Assembly: GCA_020852775.1 (NCBI GenBank)
Contig: JADZAD010000158.1
Span: 1 to 5,097, forward strand
From: Anaerolineae bacterium
Lineage (GTDB): Bacteria > Chloroflexota > Anaerolineae > Aggregatilineales > UBA3940
DNA length: 5,097 nucleotides
Reading direction: 5' to 3'
The position numbers and the translations under genes are program-made. Below, in pieces: positions 1 to 4,150 of the stretch. The notes beneath the pieces were generated by a model. It worked only from the letters and a program-made list of their open reading frames with translations. It had not been told where the DNA came from and did no database searches. Positions within the stretch are counted from its first letter, which is position 1, and every line of letters starts with the position of its first letter.

Positions 1-622
1 CACGGAGGACATACCATGCCCGCATCCACGGGCGTGTTTCCGCGGGATCATCCGGCGCGGGCGAGAGGAGGACCGTCAGCCCGGCGGCTTCGGTAATGGC
101 ACGGGCACGCCACAGGTGAAACGGAGAGGTGACCAGCAGGACGCTTTCAACCTCATGTTCCGCCAGCAGGGGGGCGATATATGCCACATTCTCGGCGGTT
201 GAACGTGAAGTGCTCTCATACAGGATCGCCTCAGTGGGTACGCCCCGGGCCAGCAACAGATCGCGCGCAACCTCGGCCTCCGGCACCGGCCCGACCACTG
301 CCCCTCCGGTTACGGCGATGATCGGCGCAAGGCCACTGTGGTACAACCATGCAGCATGGTTGATCCGGGCCAGCAGCGCAGGGGAGGCCTTGCCCTGTGC
401 GGTTACCCCGGCACCCAGCAGCAATACGGCGTCCGCTGGACGTGTCTCGTCCATCCCGGAGGTGATCTGGATCGCCGCAATCAGGCCCGCGAAACCACTG
501 AGGGCTGCCACAAGAGCGATAAGCACGGCTCTCAGCAGACAGCCCGGCCAACCTGTCAAGCCCGGTAGCCGGAGCGTTACGTCTCTCGAGAGTGTTTTAG
601 TCTGTGCTGACATCAGCCACAT
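1..622 (-). CDS. DUF218 (SanA/YdcF/ElyC-like) membrane-anchored protein, 3' end outside window
   Basis: Reading the minus strand gives 207 residues that leave the window at the left edge. A short N-terminus with basic residues is followed by one hydrophobic helix (about residues 29-50), then a DUF218 domain. Family hallmarks visible are AVLLLGAG (65-72), the A..LY..G..P.I.VTGG segment (91-107), E115/E117, LARGVP followed by a Glu at 136, the S.STAEN segment (139-145), and TSPFHLWRAR (165-174). DUF218 proteins of the SanA/YdcF/ElyC group are inner-membrane proteins linked to envelope integrity; their chemistry is poorly defined. The start is uncertain. ATG at 622 has a GGGG only 3 nt upstream, and ATG at 613 is 12 nt from the same motif. 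Either start overlaps the end of the upstream deacylase gene (stop at 597-599), which implies coupled translation. The usual family length of about 200-250 residues means only a short C-terminal piece is missing. The family call is firm; the physiological role is not known. Confidence 0.85.
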   Translation of the reverse strand, partial: MWLMSAQTKTLSRDVTLRLPGLTGWPGCLLRAVLIALVAALSGFAGLIAAIQITSGMDETRPADAVLLLGAGVTAQGKASPALLARINHAAWLYHSGLAPIIAVTGGAVVGPVPEAEVARDLLLARGVPTEAILYESTSRSTAENVAYIAPLLAEHEVESVLLVTSPFHLWRARAITEAAGLTVLLSPAPDDPAETRPWMRAWYVLR

Positions 623-1085
623 GTGCCCCGGTGACACGGATCAGGTCATCCACCGCCAGGCGCAGGTTCAGGCCGCGCTGGCCCGCGCTGATCAGGATTG
701 TATCGTGCAGCGTGGCCCATTCGTCGATATAGATTGCAAATCCGCGATTAAGCAGGGCAAGCGCCGAGATCCCGCCGACCTGCAGCCCTGTCAGGCGTTC
801 AGCATCAGCGTGGCGAGCCATCGCTGCCTTCTTCACGCCACGCACCGCTGCGACCTTCTTCAAGTCCAGCACGGCGTTCGCCGCCACCAGCACCAGCAGT
901 GGCCTGTGCCCGGGTTCAGCGACTTCAACAACCAGCGTCTTATAGACGGTTTCCGGCGGTACTTCAAGATAATCGGCAACCGCTTCTGCATCCCGCAGCG
1001 TATCCGGGTATTCTGCACGGGTATAGGGCACACCATGCCCTTCCAGCACGAGCATAGCCAGCGTCTTGACAGGTCTGGCAGGCAT
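597..1085 (-). CDS. ybaK: YbaK/EbsC-family aminoacyl-tRNA deacylase
   Basis: This 162-residue protein has the usual length of the single-domain YbaK/EbsC trans-editing enzymes, which act in the cytoplasm and hydrolyse mischarged tRNA (classically Cys-tRNA(Pro)). Features seen are an N-terminal helix and H17-G-V-P-Y, a DAEAVADYLEVPPE segment (32-45), the conserved Lys of the YKTLVV strand (K49, matching the essential Lys of characterised YbaK), the LVLVAAN/LDLKKVA core (64-79), the VGGIS loop (103-107), and a C-terminal ISAGQRG...LRLAVDDLIRVTGA block (131-154). Oddly, the loop that normally reads GGISP has Ala at 108 in place of Pro, so the G-x-x-P substrate loop is altered and specificity could differ from textbook YbaK. 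The ATG lies 14 nt after the stop of the upstream membrane-protein gene, without a strong Shine-Dalgarno sequence. Its 3' end overlaps the DUF218 gene. Substrate is not predictable from sequence alone; the family is clear. Confidence 0.9.
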   Translation of the reverse strand: MPARPVKTLAMLVLEGHGVPYTRAEYPDTLRDAEAVADYLEVPPETVYKTLVVEVAEPGHRPLLVLVAANAVLDLKKVAAVRGVKKAAMARHADAERLTGLQVGGISALALLNRGFAIYIDEWATLHDTILISAGQRGLNLRLAVDDLIRVTGAHVADVSTD

Positions 1086-1099
1086 ACGTCGTCAGAACG

Positions 1100-1843
1100 T
1101 CATGGGGCTGGCGTCGGTTGTATCAGCGGAATCTCCGTGCGCGGGGGAAGCTCCGTCGGGGTGAGCAGAATGCCGTGCGGAGCCGGGGTCGCGGTGATGT
1201 ACTGCGTCACAACAAGGGCAGGCGTCGCACTGGGTGGGGCGGCCAGCAGAGATGGCGCTGATGGCGTGCCGCTGACGCTCCCCATAATCAGGCCGGGATT
1301 CAGCAGCACTGTGCCAGTCCCGGCCAGTGCAGCCAGCACCAGCAATACACCCAGCGCCAGCACACAACCGTAAGGGGCACGGCGGGCCTGCGCTGAAGCA
1401 GACGGCTCCACGACCGGGATCTCCATCAGATGGACGACGGTTGGCGTTTCGTCTGGCAGCAGCTCAAGGGGAGGCATAACGGTTTCACGAGTGGCATCCT
1501 GCGGCGAGGCCGGAGAGAGCGGAAGTTCACCATATGTGGTTGTCCGGTCAGGCAGGGGCGTCGGATCACGCGGAGAGATTTTGACCGGGACAAATTCGTC
1601 CGTATCTTCTCCGGCAGGTTGTTCGAGGCTGTCCGGAAAAAACACCCGCACTACATGGTCACCCGCGTGAGGGGCTTCCTCAACCGGCAGATGCGCGTGC
1701 TCATCTGCCGCTCCCGACACGTTGTCCGTGCCTGACGGCGGAGGTGGTTCGCTGCTCAGGCTGGCCTGGGGCTCTTCCGCTGCGTCATCTTCGTCAGGGT
1801 CCCGGAAGTTGGGCAGAAAGTCCCCGTCTGCGGAGTCGGTCAT
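1100..1843 (-). CDS. Unrecognised acidic single-pass membrane protein with Pro/Thr-rich tail
   Basis: I do not recognise a family for this 247-residue protein. It has three parts. Residues 1-155 are a low-complexity, strongly acidic and Pro-rich segment (many D/E, for example DPDEDDAAEE near 15-24), probably disordered. Residues about 159-181 form one hydrophobic helix preceded by RR (154-155), predicting a cytoplasmic N-terminus. Residues about 192-247 are a Pro/Thr/Ala-rich extracytoplasmic tail containing VVTQYITATPAP (211-222) and ending in PTPAP. No catalytic motif or lipobox is visible. A GTG nine nucleotides upstream (1852) is in frame, but ATG at 1843 is preferred because GAAGG lies 9 nt before it, whereas the same motif abuts the GTG. 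The gene sits 14 nt ahead of the deacylase gene, probably in the same transcript, and 98 bp behind the PAS gene. The tail resembles the Pro/Thr linker of the hydrolase encoded at 3173-3931. A scaffold or anchoring role is possible but is only a guess. Confidence 0.75.
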   Translation of the reverse strand: MTDSADGDFLPNFRDPDEDDAAEEPQASLSSEPPPPSGTDNVSGAADEHAHLPVEEAPHAGDHVVRVFFPDSLEQPAGEDTDEFVPVKISPRDPTPLPDRTTTYGELPLSPASPQDATRETVMPPLELLPDETPTVVHLMEIPVVEPSASAQARRAPYGCVLALGVLLVLAALAGTGTVLLNPGLIMGSVSGTPSAPSLLAAPPSATPALVVTQYITATPAPHGILLTPTELPPRTEIPLIQPTPAP

Positions 1844-1898
1844 ACGGTTCACCCTTCATGCGGCAGGCGTCCGGGCTGTGCACCCGTCTTCATGCACA

Positions 1899-1914
1899 TA
1901 GTGTAGGCACACTA
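1899..1914. repeat. 16-bp inverted repeat overlapping the putative -10 box
   Basis: TAGTGT and ACACTA are perfect 6-bp arms around the spacer AGGC. The element covers the whole candidate -10 box and part of the promoter spacer, the position expected for a repressor operator. A small RNA hairpin (6-bp stem, 4-nt loop) is the alternative reading. One short palindrome is not strong evidence by itself. Confidence 0.4.
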
Positions 1915-1928
1915 CCGGAGCAGAGCAA
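1900..1928 (-). promoter_or_regulatory. Possible sigma-70-type promoter for the membrane protein/deacylase/DUF218 unit
   Basis: On the minus strand, TTGCTC (1928-1923) and TACACT (1905-1900) are separated by exactly 17 nt. They match the -35 and -10 consensus at 3/6 and 4/6 positions, so each box is weak and only the spacing is ideal. Transcription would begin near 1893, giving a leader of about 50 nt before the ATG at 1843. The call is tentative. Confidence 0.3.
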
Positions 1929-1941
1929 CAGAACGCAGGTT

Positions 1942-2979
1942 CTATTTCAGATCAGGTTGTTCCCAGACCGGCAGCCGGAAGCAGAAAGCACTCGCGCCAC
2001 TGCGAGACTTCCCCAGCCAGATGCGTCCGCCAAGCTGGTTAATCACCTGTTCGGTGATGGCGGCAGGCAGCGCGTCGAAGAAATCATTGCGCTGCGGGTG
2101 CCGGGTGGTGTCACACCAGAATGCTGCTTCGACATGCTGATGCCGGGCTCGCACGACGATCGAAAGCCGGTCCTGTGGGGTGAGGCCGTGACAGAGAGCA
2201 TCAAGCAGAGCCACGATCGCTGTATGCAGATGTGGCGCGGAGGCACGCACACGGGGCAGGTCTCCTGCGGCGTACAGCTCAAAGGTTGGCAGGCTGCGTA
2301 CCGCCCAGTCACCCAGTTCCTTGATCGCGGTCTGTGTCGCGTCCTGTAACGAAACCGCTGTCAGCTCCCAGGCCGCGCCCGAAGAGGATGGGCTGGTGAC
2401 GTACAGCCGTCTCAGCGTCTGCCAGCTTGCCATCGCCTGCAGTACGCCATCACGAATAATTCGGGCGAAGTCCTGGACCTCGAAGGGATCGGCATCTGGC
2501 TGGCTCATCCGGTCGATCATCATCTCACTGTAGCTGGCCGCGAAGACGAGCGGGCTGTGTAATTCCTCGCCCAGGACAGTCTCCGCAATCAGATCAGCCC
2601 GCCAGCCCAGTGCCTCCTCCATGATCAGGGCGAATACCGGGTACTCCACCTGCCGGAATTCAGCCAGACGCACCTGCAAGCGTTTGCCAGCCGTGACGAT
2701 CTGGTAGGTTTCAGTCTCCAGCGGTGGGCAATCGGCATGGCTGATCTTCCCCAGCGCCGCGACAAAGCGCGCACCATCCATACGATCCGGATAGCAGAGC
2801 GCGGCGAAGTCGTCGGTATCGAGATCGAGAATGTCACGAGAACTGTAGCCCAGCAGGTCGTTAGCGGCCTCGTTGGCAAACACCACGACGCCGTTGTCGT
2901 CAAACAGGACGACTCCCTGGCGAAAGACCTCCACCACAGCACGCCAGATCTCAGGCCCAGGTGCACGTGAAGCTCTCAT
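1942..2979 (-). CDS. PAS-domain protein with degenerate histidine-kinase body (probable pseudokinase)
   Basis: This 345-residue soluble protein has a PAS domain at about residues 10-122 (QGVVLFDDNGVVVFANEAAN at 21-40, then LLGYSSRDILDLD). Beyond it lies a region laid out like a histidine kinase. The H-box equivalent reads GEELHSPL at 137-144 against the usual SHELRTPL, so Glu138 sits where the phosphoacceptor His should be; His141 is at the usual Arg position. The helix pair continues to about 195. An ATPase-like fold follows (about 205-337), but the N-box stretch (LLDALCHGL, 258-266) lacks its Asn residues. Asp290-Thr-Thr lacks the DxGxG glycines, and no GLGL motif is present. Only the terminal GGRI...S.SGASAFCFRLP (317-337) keeps family shape. 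It probably senses or binds partners without autophosphorylating. The ATG at 2979 is supported by AGGAGAGG at 2984-2991, with 7 nt between AGGAG and the ATG. It has no membrane segment and no adjacent response regulator in this window. Confidence 0.85.
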   Translation of the reverse strand: MRASRAPGPEIWRAVVEVFRQGVVLFDDNGVVVFANEAANDLLGYSSRDILDLDTDDFAALCYPDRMDGARFVAALGKISHADCPPLETETYQIVTAGKRLQVRLAEFRQVEYPVFALIMEEALGWRADLIAETVLGEELHSPLVFAASYSEMMIDRMSQPDADPFEVQDFARIIRDGVLQAMASWQTLRRLYVTSPSSSGAAWELTAVSLQDATQTAIKELGDWAVRSLPTFELYAAGDLPRVRASAPHLHTAIVALLDALCHGLTPQDRLSIVVRARHQHVEAAFWCDTTRHPQRNDFFDALPAAITEQVINQLGGRIWLGKSRSGASAFCFRLPVWEQPDLK

Positions 2980-2983
2980 CCGT

Positions 2984-2991
2984 CCTCTCCT
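2984..2991 (-). promoter_or_regulatory. Strong Shine-Dalgarno sequence of the PAS gene
   Basis: The minus strand reads AGGAGAGG, with AGGAG 7 nt ahead of the ATG at 2979. It is the best ribosome binding site on the minus strand and fixes the start of the PAS-domain protein. Confidence 0.75.
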
Positions 2992-3010
2992 GTCACACCG
3001 GCTGCGGGAT

Positions 3011-3028
3011 GCCCTGAACAGGCAGGGC
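3011..3028 (-). repeat. Small hairpin in the probable PAS-gene leader
   Basis: GCCCTG and CAGGGC are perfect 6-bp arms around a 6-nt loop. They lie 32-49 nt ahead of the PAS gene start, so they would fold in its mRNA leader if transcription starts further right. It has no T-run, so it is not a terminator. It could be a modest regulatory stem or chance. Confidence 0.35.
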
Positions 3029-3129
3029 TTGGTTCCATGTTACATGCTGGCACTATCATCTTAGCATCAAGCGGTTCTGCAGACGAATACGGCAACATCG
3101 CCCGGCTTGCGCGGGCCAGATGAGCGAGG

Positions 3130-3158
3130 TTGCTACCCGGCGGAGGGATTGCTATCAT
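3130..3158 (+). promoter_or_regulatory. Candidate promoter of the hydrolase gene
   Basis: TTGCTA (3130-3135) and TATCAT (3153-3158) are separated by 17 nt and match the sigma-70 consensus at 4/6 and 5/6 positions. The start point would fall near 3165, leaving a leader of only about 8 nt before the ATG at 3173. That fits the absence of a strong Shine-Dalgarno sequence there and suggests a nearly leaderless mRNA. An upstream alternative, TTGGTT (3029) with TATCAT (3054), has a poor 19-nt spacer. Confidence 0.4.
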
Positions 3159-3172
3159 CCGGGCGAGAGCTT

Positions 3173-3931
3173 ATGGGAGATACTCAGCCAGTTCCTGGTC
3201 AGACGCCAGATTCATCCCGGCGCCGCGTGTTCGGCGTGGTTTTCCTGATCGCAGGCGCAGGGTTGCTCCTGCTTGCAGGCGGTATTGCGCTGATCCGGGG
3301 AGCAGATGCAGAGGAAAGGGTACGCCTCAGCGGGGTATCTCCTGCCGAATTATCAGAGGCTCTGCGCAAGGCCCCGGTGACGCTCTCACCTACCCGGCCA
3401 GTGGAGCGCTTCGTCGTGACGGCTACGCCGCTCTATACCTACACGCCCACGCCACCACAGCCTAGCCCGACACCCGGCCCGACCGTGACAGAAACCGTAC
3501 CCACGCCATCTGCCGCACCTGCCTCCGTCAATACTCCACCCGCCACCGTACCTGCAACCGAGATCATCAACTGGACGCCGGAGGAAATGAACGCGCTGTC
3601 GTGGCTGTGTACCGGCGAGGTTGGCGGCATGGGGTATGCACGGGCAGATGCCTGTCTCTCCGTGATTTCGACAGTACGCGCGCGCTATGCGTATCCAAGC
3701 GGCTTCGGCGTGACGGATGTCATGAGCACCCTGCGAAGCCCCGGCCAGTTCAATGTCACCATCCGCACCGATACCGCTACCGATATGCTCCCTGTAGTAG
3801 AGTCCTATCGCACCGGCGCGCGCGGATCATGTTCCGGGTACTTCTACTTCAACTCCATCCCCGGGGGCCCGGCAGCCTGCACGATCTACGGTGCGGCGGG
3901 CCAGTTCGTCAATTTTCATAACCGCTGGTAG
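3173..3931 (+). CDS. Membrane-anchored SleB-like cell-wall hydrolase with Pro/Thr linker
   Basis: This 252-residue protein begins with a short cytoplasmic tail ending in RRR (16-18) and one hydrophobic helix (about 19-41). An extracytoplasmic stalk rich in Pro and Thr follows (about 83-127, with TPTP and PTPGPT units). The C-terminal domain (about 134-252) resembles SleB/CwlJ-type hydrolases (Hydrolase_2), lysozyme-like enzymes that cleave the glycan strand of peptidoglycan. Matching features are a Trp-Leu-x-x-x-Glu segment with Glu149 at the catalytic Glu position, a long helix (ACLSVISTVRARYAYP, 160-175) where family members have AVA.V..NR, and the SPGQF motif (189-193). A YFYFN block (223-227) and GQFVNFHNRW (243-252) correspond to the family's C-terminal strand. 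Four cysteines (146, 161, 220, 237) could form two disulfides outside the cell. ATG 3173 is chosen over an in-frame TTG at 3107, which adds residues unlike a signal anchor. It may remodel peptidoglycan; activity is inferred. Confidence 0.8.
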   Translation: MGDTQPVPGQTPDSSRRRVFGVVFLIAGAGLLLLAGGIALIRGADAEERVRLSGVSPAELSEALRKAPVTLSPTRPVERFVVTATPLYTYTPTPPQPSPTPGPTVTETVPTPSAAPASVNTPPATVPATEIINWTPEEMNALSWLCTGEVGGMGYARADACLSVISTVRARYAYPSGFGVTDVMSTLRSPGQFNVTIRTDTATDMLPVVESYRTGARGSCSGYFYFNSIPGGPAACTIYGAAGQFVNFHNRW

Positions 3932-3949
3932 GCCGCCCCGGCCTGTGCC

Positions 3950-3965
3950 GCGGATTCCGCTTTCT
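3950..3965 (+). terminator. Weak candidate terminator after the hydrolase gene
   Basis: GCGG and CCGC flank the 3-nt loop ATT and are followed by TTTCT, 19 nt past the stop codon. A second stem, GGCC/GGCC around five bases, begins at the stop itself (3931-3943). Both stems are short and the T-run is poor, so termination here would be inefficient at best. Confidence 0.25.
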
Positions 3966-4012
3966 AACCAGAATCCTGCCAGACGCAAACCCCCGGAAGC
4001 CGAGCCCTCCAA

Positions 4013-4026
4013 CGCAACGGGTTGCG
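4013..4026 (+). repeat. 14-bp inverted repeat upstream of the small ORF
   Basis: CGCAAC and GTTGCG are perfect arms around GG. In RNA this would fold as a 5-bp stem with a CGGG tetraloop, ending 9 nt before the GGAGG Shine-Dalgarno sequence of the small ORF. It could be an operator or a leader hairpin. No T-run supports termination. Confidence 0.4.
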
Positions 4027-4045
4027 CGACTTTACGGAGGCGGGT

Positions 4046-4144
4046 ATGCTGATCGTAGTGACCATCAAGCGCCGGCAGCGGCCTGCCAGCCAGCCGGAAT
4101 GGTCCCCGCATTTCAACGTAGTCAAACCCACACAAATGGAATAA
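4046..4144 (+). CDS. Small ORF (32 aa) ahead of, and in frame with, the nucleoside kinase gene
   Basis: An ATG is preceded by GGAGG with 5 nt spacing, the best ribosome binding site on the plus strand of the window. The predicted peptide starts MLIVVTIKRRQRP, is basic near its N-terminus, and ends VVKPTQME before TAA. About 22 of 31 third positions after the ATG are G or C, fitting coding use in this genome. I recognise no family. The stop lies 6 nt before the kinase ATG, and the two are in the same reading frame with one TAA between them. The kinase ATG has only a weak site of its own (GGA about 10 nt upstream), so translation of the small ORF may feed ribosomes to the kinase. It may be a leader peptide, a genuine small protein, or an ancestral N-terminal extension cut off by a stop. 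A chance ORF remains possible. Confidence 0.5.
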   Translation: MLIVVTIKRRQRPASQPEWSPHFNVVKPTQME

Positions 4145-4150
4145 GCGCTT

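Larger units (their letters stand above)
1844..1941. other. Intergenic gap between PAS gene and membrane-protein gene
   Basis: This 98-bp non-coding gap holds a possible minus-strand promoter and a 16-bp palindrome, described separately. It also holds the GAAGG Shine-Dalgarno sequence (1853-1857) for the membrane-protein gene. No convincing terminator with a T-run follows the PAS gene stop, so read-through from upstream is possible. Confidence 0.5.
2980..3172. other. Divergent intergenic region between PAS gene and hydrolase gene
   Basis: This 193-bp region separates two genes transcribed away from each other and should carry both promoters. Seen here are the PAS gene's Shine-Dalgarno sequence, a small hairpin (3011-3028), an 11-bp palindrome CATGTTACATG (3036-3046), and two copies of CTATCATC (3053-3060 and 3152-3159). 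The second copy contains the candidate -10 box for the hydrolase gene. I found no convincing minus-strand promoter. Confidence 0.6.
3932..4045 (+). other. Intergenic interval after the hydrolase gene
   Basis: I find no gene in these 114 bases. They hold two short GC-rich stems just after the hydrolase stop, a 14-bp inverted repeat near 4013, and the Shine-Dalgarno sequence GGAGG (4036-4040) of the small ORF that follows. No clear -35/-10 pair was found upstream of 4013. Confidence 0.5.

Noticed and set aside
129..1373. A 414-codon open frame on the plus strand
   Set aside because: It lies opposite three minus-strand genes with clear family motifs or gene-like spacing. Its own translation is low in family signal and rich in Arg/Ser/Ala, as expected for an antisense shadow in GC-rich DNA.
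1850..1852. GTG start for the acidic membrane protein
   Set aside because: The GAAGG Shine-Dalgarno sequence directly abuts this GTG, leaving no spacing. ATG 1843 has a proper 9-nt spacing.
1744..2349. A 201-codon plus-strand frame opposite the PAS gene
   Set aside because: It is antisense to the degenerate kinase body, crosses the intergenic gap and has no recognisable motif or ribosome site.
3107..3172. Upstream TTG start for the hydrolase
   Set aside because: It would place a 22-residue polar extension before the RRR-anchored helix and overlap the best promoter. ATG 3173 gives a normal signal anchor.
3932..4045. Possible tRNA or structured RNA in the gap after the hydrolase
   Set aside because: No cloverleaf, T-loop consensus or long stem could be found, only short GC-rich stems.
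4022..4050. Promoter-like pair TTGCGC and TATGCT with 17-nt spacing
   Set aside because: The boxes match consensus weakly and would start transcription inside the small ORF. The GGAGG plus ATG in the same place is a better explanation, although this remains the main rival to calling the small ORF.
4142..4150. Kinase start upstream by read-through of the TAA
   Set aside because: The P-loop is already 11 residues from the ATG at 4151, which is normal for the family, so no extension is needed.
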